In this document: positions 9,202 through 18,232 of the stretch, one piece after another
Layout: each line of letters begins with the position of its first letter
Position numbering within the stretch: the stretch's first letter is position 1
Assembly: GCF_026651875.1 (NCBI RefSeq)
Contig: NZ_CP104067.1
Location: 4,330,501-4,394,500, forward strand
Source: Alicyclobacillus fastidiosus
GTDB lineage: Bacteria > Bacillota > Bacilli > Alicyclobacillales > Alicyclobacillaceae
Direction: 5' to 3'
DNA length: 64,000 nt
Notes under the pieces: model-generated
The model's database searches: none
The model's input: the letters and a program-made list of their open reading frames with translations, nothing else
What the model was told of the DNA's origin: nothing
Position numbers and translations under genes: made by a program

Positions 9202-9531
9202 ATGTTTTCAGGGGTAATTGGAAATTGCATCCTGGACTTTTTCGTATCGATGGGCATGGTGATAGGCGGGTCCCTGCTCGGTGGGCTGTCCGCCATCATC
9301 ACCCACCACAATCCATTTTCCACGATGAACTCACTGTCTGACGACCTAAAAATTTGGGCCCTAGCAGCGGCACTCGGCGGTACGATGGATACTTTGCGCG
9401 TCATCCACCGCGGTGTGTTCGACTTCTCCTTCATGCCCATGGCCCGAACGTTTGTATATCTGGTCGCAGCTTTTATCGGATGCCAGGTCGGGTACGTCAT
9501 CATCCAGTGGATCATCGGAGGTGAAAAATGA
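9202..9531 (+). CDS. ytrH: Sporulation membrane protein YtrH
   Basis: 109-residue integral membrane protein of the YtrH family, which is sigma-E controlled and needed for efficient sporulation in B. subtilis. It has an N-terminal membrane segment (ILDFFVSMGMVIGGSLLGG), a middle loop with the conserved LKIWALAAALGGTMD region, and a C-terminal segment (VYLVAAFIGCQVGYVIIQWI). GGAGGGG lies 7-8 bases before the ATG. The ATGA overlap with the next gene indicates a ytrH-ytrI operon. In B. subtilis these two genes also neighbour a DNA polymerase gene. Expression in the mother cell is inferred from the family. Confidence 0.88.
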   Translation: MFSGVIGNCILDFFVSMGMVIGGSLLGGLSAIITHHNPFSTMNSLSDDLKIWALAAALGGTMDTLRVIHRGVFDFSFMPMARTFVYLVAAFIGCQVGYVIIQWIIGGEK

Positions 9532-9995
9532 TGATCCGGCCAGGACTTAAGCAGATCATCGGGGCGCTCGTGCTCGGTATGCTCATCGGTGGGACAGGCA
9601 TCACGTTCTACGCCGGACATGACTTGAAGACCATGCACGAGAACCTCGTCCTGCAACAGCAGGAAAACGAGGCGCTCGAACGAGAAAATACACTGCTCTC
9701 CGAACAGGTGGAAAATCCAAATGCAGAAGCCACCCTGAGTACAATTCACGTCGACTGCAACGTGCCAAACGATGTGCCCGTCCAAACCGCGATCAAGGCT
9801 CGCGTGCAAAAGAGCCTCGCATTTCTGCAAGGTAAATCGCTTAAAATCCTATTAGACCATCCCGACCTTCCCAACCGCATTCTCGATCCCCAATCAGTCA
9901 TGGTTGCCAACCGCAAGTTTCGGCTCCGCGTCACACTTGTTATAATTACAAGCGATGAATTATATCTGCGCGTCAATGGACAATTGCAACAATGA
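9528..9995 (+). CDS. ytrI: Sporulation membrane protein YtrI
   Basis: 155-residue protein. Residues 8-27 form a single membrane anchor, followed by a coiled-coil-prone segment (LQQQENEALERENTLLSEQ) and a compact C-terminal domain in which HPDLPNRILD and RKFRLRVTLVI mark the YtrI family. It overlaps ytrH by four bases and is therefore translationally coupled. The two proteins are needed for normal spore formation in B. subtilis, probably at the forespore or mother-cell membrane. Their biochemical activity is unknown. Confidence 0.85.
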   Translation: MMIRPGLKQIIGALVLGMLIGGTGITFYAGHDLKTMHENLVLQQQENEALERENTLLSEQVENPNAEATLSTIHVDCNVPNDVPVQTAIKARVQKSLAFLQGKSLKILLDHPDLPNRILDPQSVMVANRKFRLRVTLVIITSDELYLRVNGQLQQ

Positions 9996-10019
9996 CGGTT
10001 TGGGGAAGAGGGCTTAGAA

Positions 10020-10340
10020 GTGCTGTACAGCGACATGACAAAAGAACAGTTGCAAGCCGAGATGAAAGAACTGCAGCAAAAGGGGCAACGCGCTTTCGAC
10101 GAGGAAAATTGGACCGAATACGAGGTTTACATGACGAAATGGTATCTAGCCAAGAGCTACGAGATCCTTCCTTCTGCCCATATTGAAATCGGCCGCACCT
10201 ACCGCATCGCGGAAGAATACGACCGACTGACTGTCACCGGCCTCGAAGGCGTCATGGCTTGGGGCATCCGTCAATCTTCAGGAGAGACAACGGCTATCCC
10301 AATCGCGCGTCTCGACGAGTACGACGACGATTTTGAGTAG
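10020..10340 (+). CDS. yfhH: DUF1811 (YfhH) family protein
   Basis: 106-residue cytoplasmic protein. The N-terminal half is helical (TKEQLQAEMKELQQKGQRA), and the C-terminal half is a small beta domain with LEGVMAWGIR, the most conserved stretch of the DUF1811/YfhH family. The start is GTG at 10020 behind AGAGGG; ATG at 10035 is an alternative. It follows ytrI by 24 bp and may be co-transcribed with it. Function is unknown in the family. The SH3-like C-terminal fold is inferred from family knowledge, not from the sequence alone. Confidence 0.82.
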   Translation: MLYSDMTKEQLQAEMKELQQKGQRAFDEENWTEYEVYMTKWYLAKSYEILPSAHIEIGRTYRIAEEYDRLTVTGLEGVMAWGIRQSSGETTAIPIARLDEYDDDFE

Positions 10341-10353
10341 AGGACCACACCGC

Positions 10354-11463
10354 TTAGATGCGAACGGTAACGGCGTCGATGACCTTTGGGGCATTGTTCA
10401 AAGTCGTCGCGCCAAGTTCCGTGATCACAATCAAGTCCTCTATTCGCACACCGAACTTACCAGGCAAGTAAATCCCCGGCTCAATACTCATCACCATCCC
10501 AGGCTCGAGTACCTGCTCATTACCCGAAATCACATAAGGTGCTTCATGGATATCCAATCCCACACCGTGACCGGTGCGATGTGTGAAATACTTTCCGTAG
10601 CCGCCACGCACAATCACGTCGCGGACCACATCGTCCACTTCGCCGAGGGTGACACCCGGTTTGGCCGCCGCGATTCCCGCCAGATTCGCTTCGAGGACGA
10701 GATTGTACACCTCGCGAATCGCTTCAGACGGCTCCCCTAAAATATAGGTCCTTGTGATATCGCTGCAATAATGTTCATAGATCCCGCCGGTATCCACAAT
10801 CAGCGTAGTGCCCGCCACGAGTAAGGAATCATCCGGTTCGTGATGCGGTTCAGCACCATTTTGGCCAATCCCGATAATCGCCGGAAACGACTCGCCGTGC
10901 GCACCAACGGACTGCCACAACTCGGACACCTTTCGCGAAACCTCTAACTCCGTGAGGCCACTTTTCAAATGTTCACGAAGTTGCTGCACGACCTGATCCG
11001 CCTGCCAAGACGCGTGCGAAAGCGACTTTAACTCGTCCACATCTTTGCGCACGCGCGCGCGCTCGATGAACGGGTCACCACTGACCGTGCGTACTCCTTC
11101 TGGCAACGTCGCCTGCAGGCCGATCACGTGTCGCGCCTGCCACGTGCCATCGATGGCGACCGTACCACTTTGTCGCCCGATGCGCTTGGCAAAGAGCGGA
11201 TAAGCAGATTCGCCATCTTTCCAGAACTCGATTTGTACACCGGCTTTTTCGAACGGGAGTTGGAACATTTCATGCGCAACAATGGCGGACTCGCCGTCTG
11301 GCAAGACAATTAGCCCTGCTGCCCGCTCTCCCGTCTCCACCCAACTACCTGTAAAATAATAGAAACATGCCGGGTGTGTGAGAACGACCGCATCCACACC
11401 ATTGTTATGCAAGTCCTGTGCAAGTCGCATGCGACGTGCTTCGTACACGCTATGCGTCGTCAT
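10354..11463 (-). CDS. Xaa-Pro peptidase (aminopeptidase P / prolidase family, M24)
   Basis: 369-residue metallopeptidase that cleaves next to proline, acting in the cytoplasm on proline-containing peptides. Residues 1-130 are the creatinase N-terminal domain; the rest is the pita-bread catalytic domain. Metal ligands are recognisable in [18 protein letters not shown] (two Asp), [14 protein letters not shown] (His), SIEPGIY (Glu) and GVRIED (Glu). The ATG at 11463 is preceded by AGGAGG at ideal distance, so a longer upstream frame to 11529 is rejected. It is convergent with the DUF1811 gene, with only 13 bp between them. Whether the substrate is an X-Pro dipeptide or a longer peptide cannot be told from the sequence. 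Confidence 0.9.
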   Translation of the reverse strand: MTTHSVYEARRMRLAQDLHNNGVDAVVLTHPACFYYFTGSWVETGERAAGLIVLPDGESAIVAHEMFQLPFEKAGVQIEFWKDGESAYPLFAKRIGRQSGTVAIDGTWQARHVIGLQATLPEGVRTVSGDPFIERARVRKDVDELKSLSHASWQADQVVQQLREHLKSGLTELEVSRKVSELWQSVGAHGESFPAIIGIGQNGAEPHHEPDDSLLVAGTTLIVDTGGIYEHYCSDITRTYILGEPSEAIREVYNLVLEANLAGIAAAKPGVTLGEVDDVVRDVIVRGGYGKYFTHRTGHGVGLDIHEAPYVISGNEQVLEPGMVMSIEPGIYLPGKFGVRIEDLIVITELGATTLNNAPKVIDAVTVRI

Positions 11464-11630
11464 AATTAGCCTCCTCTGTGGCGCTACCCTCGCTAACACG
11501 TCCATTATAGCGCAACGTCGTCGGTGCACGTGGGTTGGCCACTAGCCACGCGGAGGCTGTGTGTCTGGTTGCAAGGCCAGATCAGGCGTCTTCAGTCGCC
11601 ACAACCGGGGAGGCCGAGTCCCCGCTCCCC

Positions 11631-12764
11631 TCAGTTCTTTGCCCGCTCCTGTAAATACCGAGCAAATTTGGCCACCTGTCGCATGGTTTCCTCTATCTCA
11701 GGGTCTGTGAGAATATCTCTGCCTGGGCGACTGTTACAATCGTACACGTACGTTCGACCGTCGACGGCGCTCACCCCGACGTCTATCCCCAATAACCCAA
11801 CGAGTGGATATTCCCGGGAAATCTTTTGTGCAGCCTGAGTTGCACAATTTACGATCCGATCCAGATCGCGCTTTGTGAGTCCAACTTCCGTTAGCGCCTG
11901 CACGGTGGACTCTTCCAGTGCAGTCAGTGACCGAATCGATCCACCCGCGTGAAAATTTGTCAGCGTATTTCCCGGCCGGGCATAGCGAGACGTGATGGCC
12001 GTGACGCTCCACACCCCTTCCGTTCCCCGCGCCAACGTAACGCGGAAATCCACCCGCCTTCCGTCCGCCGTCTGAATCAAATCGACATCTTCCTGGAGTA
12101 GATATTCTCGTCGTCGCAGGGCCTTTTGCACTTGTTTGAGGAGTTCGCGTTCGCTCCACTGCGCCGATACATCCGCATCGAAGAAGCGTGCGCCGCGCAC
12201 TCTGTACTGTTCTCGTCCCAGCGGGGCGATAAACAGCATGTTTCGCCCGCCGGATCCATAGACGGGTTTTAACCACATCGCGCCATTGGTGCGGTGCAGC
12301 AGATGTTTTACTTGCTTCACGTCGACGTGCAAATGGGACACAGGCACGACAATGTGCAGAGGCTCGGACGACCTGTCATCGACACGTGCCGTATCGACGA
12401 GAAGTCGGTGCAACTCATCCTTGGGTGGGAGTTTCGGGTTGAATACCAGACATCCGGATCTTCTGGCACTAGCTAGCGCCCGGTGATACGCCTTCCGCTG
12501 CATCTTGAGATCAGACAAGTACATGGCGTCGTACAAAATTCTATTTTCGAGCGAGCAGAGCTTTGGGTTCCAATTGGCGCCTTGTGCCTCGTTCAGCGTC
12601 CAGCCCTTACATTTTCCAGTTCGCGCATCCACGTTCTCCGGTGTCGTGAGGACCATGTCCACCCCTGCATCCCGGCACGCGCGATACAGGTGGCGAAACG
12701 TCAGGTCACGCCGACGCAATCGATGATAAGCGGCTGGACCTCGTCCAGTGAGCACAAAGAACAC
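11631..12764 (-). CDS. YheC/YheD-family ATP-grasp protein (spore-coat associated)
   Basis: 377-residue ATP-grasp protein of the YheC/YheD family, linked in Bacillus to the endospore coat. The N-terminal 120 residues are a RimK-like preATP domain, and the ATP-grasp core contains MWLKPVYGSGGRNM (phosphate-binding loop), EYLLQEDVDLI and a C-terminal GLLGIDVGVS...YVYDCNSRPGRD segment with the metal-binding Asp/Asn. ATP-grasp enzymes form amide or thioester bonds; the substrate here is unknown. It is divergent from a GT4 glycosyltransferase that resembles coat protein CotSA, so both may serve coat or outer-layer assembly. Similarity among YheC, YheD and related paralogues prevents a firm symbol. 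Confidence 0.85.
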   Translation of the reverse strand: MFFVLTGRGPAAYHRLRRRDLTFRHLYRACRDAGVDMVLTTPENVDARTGKCKGWTLNEAQGANWNPKLCSLENRILYDAMYLSDLKMQRKAYHRALASARRSGCLVFNPKLPPKDELHRLLVDTARVDDRSSEPLHIVVPVSHLHVDVKQVKHLLHRTNGAMWLKPVYGSGGRNMLFIAPLGREQYRVRGARFFDADVSAQWSERELLKQVQKALRRREYLLQEDVDLIQTADGRRVDFRVTLARGTEGVWSVTAITSRYARPGNTLTNFHAGGSIRSLTALEESTVQALTEVGLTKRDLDRIVNCATQAAQKISREYPLVGLLGIDVGVSAVDGRTYVYDCNSRPGRDILTDPEIEETMRQVAKFARYLQERAKN

Positions 12765-12933
12765 AGAGATTCCCCCATCCCCGGATGGTACGACCTATAC
12801 AGTTAAAGAGACGTCTAGGCAGTATAGAGGCTTTAAAGTCCAGCCCCCTTCTGCGACCATTGTATGCTTTGCCGTGTCTGTTTGATCGTGGGCTCATATG
12901 CTATAGGGCGGGTGTGATTGGGGAGGGTTTGAC

Positions 12934-14061
12934 ATGCACGTCATGATTGTCGCACCAGAAGACTTACCGATTCCCCCACAGCGTGGAGGCAGTGTACAGA
13001 TTTACGTATCACATCTCTGTGAGGCATTATCACGGAGTGAGGACGTTCAGGTGACCCTCGTGAGTCCTGGCGTGAAATCTACGTTCTCGAATGAGGCGCT
13101 AGATTACAGCCATTTCATCGTGGAGCGCACCTCTCCGGATCAATACTGGAGAGGAGTGAGGAAACTCATCGACAGCCTCCACCCACAGATCATTCAGGTC
13201 GAAAACCGGCCGAAACAGGCTCTTCGACTTCTACGGCGGTTTCCTGCGAAAGCGATGTTACTCAATCTCCACTCGACGACCTTTCTTGGGCCAAAACATA
13301 TTACATCCGCAGACGCTCGGCGCGTGCTCACGTCTGTCCGTGCGGTGGTGTGTAATAGTCACGACCTAGCAAAAACCGTACGCGAACGCATCGGGTTATC
13401 CGACAGGTGGCATCCGTCTGTCATTTACCCAGGTGTGACACAGCCCTGCCGAACACCAGGTGGCACTGAACTCGGCAAGGCAACTCACGACCCACTTCGC
13501 CTGCTCTTCGTCGGCCGCGTCATCCACCAAAAAGGGGTGCATATCGCGATTGACGCGTTGAAGGTCCTAGAGCGACAGATGCCGATTGAACTGACGGTTG
13601 TAGGGAGAACCCCGCCGTGGGAACGCGCATACCGAAGGCAGATCGTGCGGTCCGCTGCGAACGCGAACGTGACATTTACTGGATTTGTCGCCCCGAATCA
13701 ACTACAAGACGTCTATGCATCACACGACATCCTGGTCTGTCCTTCGCAAAAGCACGAAGCGTTCGGTCTCGTCACCATCGAAGCGATGATGAATGGACTA
13801 CCTGTGGTCGCCAGCCACATCGGCGGTATCCCCGAGGCGGTCGGTACAGAGGGTGGGCGATTGGTGAAAAACTTCCACAATCCTTCTGCATTCGCCAGGG
13901 CCATTCGCTCGTTACAAGATAGACAGACCTATCAGCAATACAGCGATTCCGCGTTGAAGCAGGCGGGAAAGTTTACTTGGACTACCTCCGCCGCACGGTT
14001 CATCGAGCTGTACCAAAAAGCGGTCAATTCTGCGCAAGAAAAAAAGCATACCGACCTGTAA
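12934..14061 (+). CDS. Family 4 glycosyltransferase, CotSA-like
   Basis: 375-residue GT-B glycosyltransferase. The N-terminal Rossmann half has the PPQRGGSVQIYVSHL acceptor-side glycine loop; the C-terminal half has LLFVGRVIHQKGVHIAIDAL and the GT4 E-x7-E nucleotide-sugar motif in HEAFGLVTIEAMMNGLPVV. It probably transfers a sugar from an activated donor to a surface or coat acceptor. The strong gggagggt ribosome-binding site precedes the ATG. Its stop lies inside the stem of a bidirectional terminator shared with the convergent permease gene. CotSA similarity and the YheC/D neighbour suggest a spore-coat role, but a general envelope role is also possible. Confidence 0.82.
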   Translation: MHVMIVAPEDLPIPPQRGGSVQIYVSHLCEALSRSEDVQVTLVSPGVKSTFSNEALDYSHFIVERTSPDQYWRGVRKLIDSLHPQIIQVENRPKQALRLLRRFPAKAMLLNLHSTTFLGPKHITSADARRVLTSVRAVVCNSHDLAKTVRERIGLSDRWHPSVIYPGVTQPCRTPGGTELGKATHDPLRLLFVGRVIHQKGVHIAIDALKVLERQMPIELTVVGRTPPWERAYRRQIVRSAANANVTFTGFVAPNQLQDVYASHDILVCPSQKHEAFGLVTIEAMMNGLPVVASHIGGIPEAVGTEGGRLVKNFHNPSAFARAIRSLQDRQTYQQYSDSALKQAGKFTWTTSAARFIELYQKAVNSAQEKKHTDL

Positions 14062-14074
14062 GCCGGTATGCTTT
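14039..14074. terminator. Bidirectional rho-independent terminator
   Basis: AAAGCATACCG (14043-14053) pairs with CGGTATGCTTT (14064-14074) around a 10-base loop. Seven As at 14039-14045 give a U-run on the minus strand, terminating the permease gene. The stem also contains the stop codon of the convergent glycosyltransferase. Confidence 0.85.
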
Positions 14075-14090
14075 GGGGATACGCGATACG

Positions 14091-15725
14091 TCAAGCCTGA
14101 ATCGAACCCCCGTTCGACGCGGCGTATCCGGCGTCTGATACCTCTTCCGCCTCGGCCTCGTCGACGATGCGTGGAACGCGAAGCGCACTCGCAACACCCC
14201 AGTAATAAAACACCAGCGCGCCGACGCCCACGATAATGGTATCCCAAGGATTCGCGATCACGATGTGATAGACAGCTGTGTTAGTAAAACTGCCGAGTAC
14301 GGACATCACACCGACAAACAGATAATAGACAATCAGCCAGATACCTGACTTCCACTCGTTCTTCATCCGCTGACGCGACGCGGCATCCTTATCCATAAAC
14401 GCAAAGTAGAGAATCAAGGAAGCCAACGTAAACCCGATGAGCAACGAGTCCGTTTGCCAACCAGCCCAATAGATGATCCAGGTTGCGCAGACAAACGCTG
14501 CAGGGGCGAGAATATGCAACCCCTTTAACTTATAGGGGCGGTGCAGCTCCGGTGCGTAGCGGCGAAGCGCAGCGACGCCGACTGGCCCGATCATATACGT
14601 CATGACGGTTGCAGACGTGACCGCGTTGACCAAGCCACTCCACATGCTGAATCGGAAAGGCAACGTCCAGACGATAGACAGGATCAACGTGAGCCAGAGT
14701 GCGCCCCGCGGTAGACCAGTACGTTTGTCAATCTTGCCGATAACAGAGTAGAAATACCCGTTTCGAGCCCAAGCGAACAACGTACGAGCCGTCCCCGCCA
14801 AGTAGATATTGCCTGTGCCAGACGGAGAGAGAATCGCGTCAGCGAAGATAATGACGGCCATCCAACCAAGTCCGAGGGTCTCCAACAAGTTTGCAAATGG
14901 AGACTTGAAGGTGACTCCTTGCCAGCCGTTGGCAATCAAGTTGTGTGGTACAGCTCCGATGAATACGAGTTGCAACATGACGTAAATCAACGTGGAGAGG
15001 AGGACCGCAAACACGATGGCGCGAGGGATATCCCGCTGTGGGTTGCGCGCCTCTGCGCCGAAGTCAACCGCCTGGCGAAATCCTAGGAACGAGAAGACGA
15101 GACCACCGGTCGTCAGCGCCTGCATGGCGCCGTGAATTCCACCAGGGCTCGCAGTCGTAACCGCAAAATTGCTCGGATGGAAATGAAACAACAATACGAG
15201 AATGGTCAAGAGCGGCACGATAAACTTGAGCGCCGTGACGATGGTATTGATTTTTCCGAAAACTCGGACGCTCCAATAGTTGATTAAGAAAAACAAAACT
15301 AAAAGTGCGATTTGGAATAAATCTCCGACAAACGTGACGTTCGTCGCGGTGCCTTTGATGATTTCAAGGCCCGGAATGTAGCTTGACGCGTAGCTGCGAA
15401 CCGCTTCCGCCTCGACACCTGCGACGCTGGAATACGCCATCATCGACGCAAATCCAATCAAGTAACCGACGAGAGAACCGTGTGTGTAGTCCGGGTAGCG
15501 GACAAAACCGCCCGCGCGCGGAATCGCCGCGGCCATCTCGCCGTACACTAGACCGATGAGCATGACGGCGAATGCGCCAAACAGCCAGGGTATCCAAGCG
15601 ATGCTCCCTGCCATCGTCGCAGCCGTCTGCGATGCAAACAGCCAGCCGGAGCCGACCATTGAACCGACACCTAACAGCGTGAGGTCCAATAGACTTAGTT
15701 TTCTACGAAATTTACCCTGCTCCAT
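14091..15725 (-). CDS. APC-superfamily amino-acid permease
   Basis: 544-residue integral membrane transporter with about 12-14 hydrophobic segments. The first segment carries the APC signature LGVGSMVGSGWLFA (unwound TM1 helix binding the amino-acid backbone), and TM2-3 has GEMAAAIPRAGGFVRYP. The loop QRDIPRAIV is also typical. It imports or exchanges an amino acid; the substrate cannot be deduced. The gene is monocistronic, with terminators on both sides. The C-terminal tail after the last helix is acidic (EAEAEE) and about 30 residues long. Confidence 0.88.
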   Translation of the reverse strand: MEQGKFRRKLSLLDLTLLGVGSMVGSGWLFASQTAATMAGSIAWIPWLFGAFAVMLIGLVYGEMAAAIPRAGGFVRYPDYTHGSLVGYLIGFASMMAYSSVAGVEAEAVRSYASSYIPGLEIIKGTATNVTFVGDLFQIALLVLFFLINYWSVRVFGKINTIVTALKFIVPLLTILVLLFHFHPSNFAVTTASPGGIHGAMQALTTGGLVFSFLGFRQAVDFGAEARNPQRDIPRAIVFAVLLSTLIYVMLQLVFIGAVPHNLIANGWQGVTFKSPFANLLETLGLGWMAVIIFADAILSPSGTGNIYLAGTARTLFAWARNGYFYSVIGKIDKRTGLPRGALWLTLILSIVWTLPFRFSMWSGLVNAVTSATVMTYMIGPVGVAALRRYAPELHRPYKLKGLHILAPAAFVCATWIIYWAGWQTDSLLIGFTLASLILYFAFMDKDAASRQRMKNEWKSGIWLIVYYLFVGVMSVLGSFTNTAVYHIVIANPWDTIIVGVGALVFYYWGVASALRVPRIVDEAEAEEVSDAGYAASNGGSIQA

Positions 15726-15843
15726 AAGTTCTCCCCTTCCTTACCCCTAAAAACAAGAAATTGATAAAATAGTATGACTTTCTTATCAAGATTATAGCAC
15801 CTATTACTAATTAGTCAAATAATTCAGAGCTTGTACCCGTAAG

Positions 15844-15873
15844 AAAAAAGCACCCACTTTAATAGTAGGTGCT
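15844..15873 (-). terminator. Terminator of the proline dehydrogenase gene
   Basis: AGCACC at 15849-15854 pairs with GGTGCT at 15868-15873, with most of the inner CAC/GTA also pairing. On the minus strand the stem is followed by TTTTTT, just downstream of the proline dehydrogenase stop. Confidence 0.75.
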
Positions 15874-15911
15874 AAAAATATTGCCACTCTGAACAGGAGT
15901 CGATGGTCTAC

Positions 15912-16826
15912 TCAGTGAAGGACGCCCTTTAAAACAAACTGCACGTTTGCCGGTCGTTCAGCTAGACGGCGCATAAAGTACCCGTACCAATCGTCGCCGT
16001 ATGGTACGTAGATGCGCACCGAATACCCTTCCTTCGCAAGTGACTGTTGGAGGTCCGTGCGGATGCCATAGAGCATTTGGAACTCGTACTGATGCTTCCC
16101 GATGTTCTTCTCTGCGATGGCGCGCTTGGCGTAATTGATGATGTTTTCGTCATGCGTCGCGATGGACGTGAGACCAGAACTCGGCAAGTGCACGTCCAAC
16201 ATCTTCAAGTAACTCGCGTCGACATCTTTCTTATCGGGATACGCTACCGATTCAGGTTCCTTATAGGCCCCTTTGACGAGTCGGATACTCGCACCCATTT
16301 CGGTCAAGGCCTCGACATCTGCGAGGCTTCTGTACAAGTAGGACTGAATCACCGTCTGTACCTTCTCATACGAAGCAGCCAGTTCACGGAAGATATCGAG
16401 GGTGACTTGGCAACGCGCAAAATCCTCCATATCGATATTGACCCAGAGGTCGTGACTGCTCGCGCGATTAAGAATCATGCGCATGTTCTCAAGGCACAGG
16501 TCCTTGCTGATATCCAAACCAATCTGCGTCAGCTTCAAGCTCAAGGAGGAATCTGCCCCTGCCGCGTGGATGGCATCTAGCGTCTTCACGCAGTAGTCGG
16601 CAGAAGCGCGAGCTTCCGATTCGTCGGCGACGAATTCACCGAGGTGATCGAGTGTCACTGCAATGCCGGATCGATTCAACTGACGAACGGTTTCGATAGC
16701 AGCCTCTATCGTTTCACCTGCGACGAATCTGTTCGCCCCAAACCGCAATCCATATCTTTTGGCCCAACTGTTCATAGCTTTGTTTTGTGCCAATTGCAAG
16801 AAGAAAGAACGAAGCGCTTCCTCCAT
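15912..16826 (-). CDS. Proline dehydrogenase (FAD-dependent, PutB-like)
   Basis: 304-residue monofunctional proline dehydrogenase that oxidises proline to pyrroline-5-carboxylate at the membrane, passing electrons to quinone. ATG at 16826 is chosen because GGGAGGG stands 6 bases upstream, and the length matches the 300-310 residues of Bacillus PutB. Family motifs include LDHLGEFV (first strand of the barrel), SLKLTQIGLD, VNIDMEDF, RLVKGAYKE, and at the C-terminus YEFQMLYGIR and VRIYVPYGDDWYGYFMRRLAERP, the latter holding the substrate-binding Arg pair. No P5C dehydrogenase gene is adjacent. Its own terminator lies immediately downstream. Confidence 0.93.
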   Translation of the reverse strand: MEEALRSFFLQLAQNKAMNSWAKRYGLRFGANRFVAGETIEAAIETVRQLNRSGIAVTLDHLGEFVADESEARASADYCVKTLDAIHAAGADSSLSLKLTQIGLDISKDLCLENMRMILNRASSHDLWVNIDMEDFARCQVTLDIFRELAASYEKVQTVIQSYLYRSLADVEALTEMGASIRLVKGAYKEPESVAYPDKKDVDASYLKMLDVHLPSSGLTSIATHDENIINYAKRAIAEKNIGKHQYEFQMLYGIRTDLQQSLAKEGYSVRIYVPYGDDWYGYFMRRLAERPANVQFVLKGVLH

Positions 16827-16919
16827 GCCCATCCCTCCCAAATTCGCTTCCAACCTGTGGTTCGTGACTCTCTTGCAAGCGACCACCTGACAAAACGGGG
16901 GGCGCCTTTCGTATTCGAC

Positions 16920-17132
16920 CTATGGATTATTTCGCGAGATGTGAAGTAGCTTCAACAGACTTACACCTCTGTCGCCGGCCGAATACCCAATTTGGTAACC
17001 CAACATAATGATGAAGGCGAGCCAAAAGATTGCCGTCAAAAACGTCACGGCAAACCGTCCGAACGTCCTCCTGCGAACGAACCTGCGCAAGACCATCAAT
17101 CCGATGGTGATAAGGCCGAGAATAACAATCAA
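16920..17132 (-). CDS. Small two-pass membrane protein of unknown function
   Basis: About 70 residues with two hydrophobic segments (IVILGLITIGLMVL and VTFLTAIFWLAFIIMLGYQI) separated by an Arg-rich loop (RRFVRRRTFGR). The frame is closed upstream by a TGA, so the start must be a CTG or TTG near 17132-17145, 9 or more bases after GGGGAG. No family is recognised. The membrane topology, rather than the start, argues that this frame is real; an overlapping 74-codon frame with a GTG start lacks any such pattern. Confidence 0.5.
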   Translation of the reverse strand: MIVILGLITIGLMVLRRFVRRRTFGRFAVTFLTAIFWLAFIIMLGYQIGYSAGDRGVSLLKLLHISRNNP

Positions 17133-17219
17133 TAGATAGACCAGGTTTCACCGCTCCCCAAAATGTCGCCCAGCCAATCTCCTAGGATTGCGCTTTCCAT
17201 AAACCACTAGAGAGTTGAC

Positions 17220-18167
17220 CTAGGCTGATGGATTCTTGACAGATGGTAAAATTCGGTCAGGATTGACCGTCCGGACGATCGGATGCGTGCGTGCGTCAGC
17301 CGGGTCGAACTGTTCTAAGTAGTCGACGACTTCCTTGGTGATGACCGTCGGCGTACTTGCGCCCGAAGTGACCGCGACAACGCTTGCACCGTCAAGCCAC
17401 GCGGGGTCGATCTCGCTGACGTCCGCAACCCGATACGCGCGCGTTCCAGCAACCTCTTCTGCGACTTGTGCCAATCGATTCGAGTTGTTGCTGCGTGGGT
17501 CACCCACGACGATGCAGACGTCCGCCTCACCCACCTGCTCTGCAACCGCTTGCTGGCGGGTCTGGGTGGCTAGACAGATCTCATTGTGAACTTCCGCCGT
17601 CGGATACTTAGCGACGACTTGTTCCATGAGTTCGCGCGTATCCCATTGACTCATCGTCGTCTGGTTCGTCACCACAATCTTATCCGTCGACAACTGAAGG
17701 TTGTCCACGTCTTCTGGCGCCTGAACAAGGTGTACGTGCAAAGGCGCGACACCCATCGCCCCTTCGGGCTCAGGGTGACCTTTCTTCCCGATGTAGACGA
17801 CTTCATAACCCGCTTTTGTCTTCTCTGCAATCAAATCGTGCGTCTTGGTCACATCTGGACAGGTCGCATCAATGACGTGTAATCCCTTGGCCAAGGCTCG
17901 CGCTCTGACCTCTGGAGAAATGCCGTGGGCGGTGAAGATCACCGTACCCTTATCAATTTGCTCCAAAAGCGACAGTCGATCCGCCCCATCGACCGTGATC
18001 ACACCTTCTTTGGCAAACGCGTCGACCACGTGCTGATTGTGCACAATCATGCCAAGAATATAGATGGGGCGCGGCAACGCCTTGTCCTCAGCCGCGCGCT
18101 TGGCGACGACCATCGCATCCACAACGCCATAACAATACCCGCGAGGCGTAACTTTAAGCACTTTCAC
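17220..18167 (-). CDS. ispH: 4-hydroxy-3-methylbut-2-enyl diphosphate reductase (IspH/LytB)
   Basis: Last enzyme of the non-mevalonate (MEP) isoprenoid pathway; it reduces HMBPP to IPP and DMAPP using a 4Fe-4S cluster. 315 residues, within the usual range. The three cluster cysteines are visible in PRGYCYGVV (Cys12), [12 protein letters not shown] and [11 protein letters not shown]. The HGISPEV and [10 protein letters not shown] stretches hold the conserved active-site histidines. The GTG start at 18167 has AAGGAGG 8 bases upstream. The gene appears monocistronic. It indicates that this organism makes isoprenoids by the MEP route. Confidence 0.95.
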   Translation of the reverse strand: MKVLKVTPRGYCYGVVDAMVVAKRAAEDKALPRPIYILGMIVHNQHVVDAFAKEGVITVDGADRLSLLEQIDKGTVIFTAHGISPEVRARALAKGLHVIDATCPDVTKTHDLIAEKTKAGYEVVYIGKKGHPEPEGAMGVAPLHVHLVQAPEDVDNLQLSTDKIVVTNQTTMSQWDTRELMEQVVAKYPTAEVHNEICLATQTRQQAVAEQVGEADVCIVVGDPRSNNSNRLAQVAEEVAGTRAYRVADVSEIDPAWLDGASVVAVTSGASTPTVITKEVVDYLEQFDPADARTHPIVRTVNPDRILPSVKNPSA

Positions 18168-18232
18168 CCGAGTCGCCTCCTTCTCTCACATCATACAACA
18201 TCAGAGCGCTAAGAACACCGTCCATGTTATGG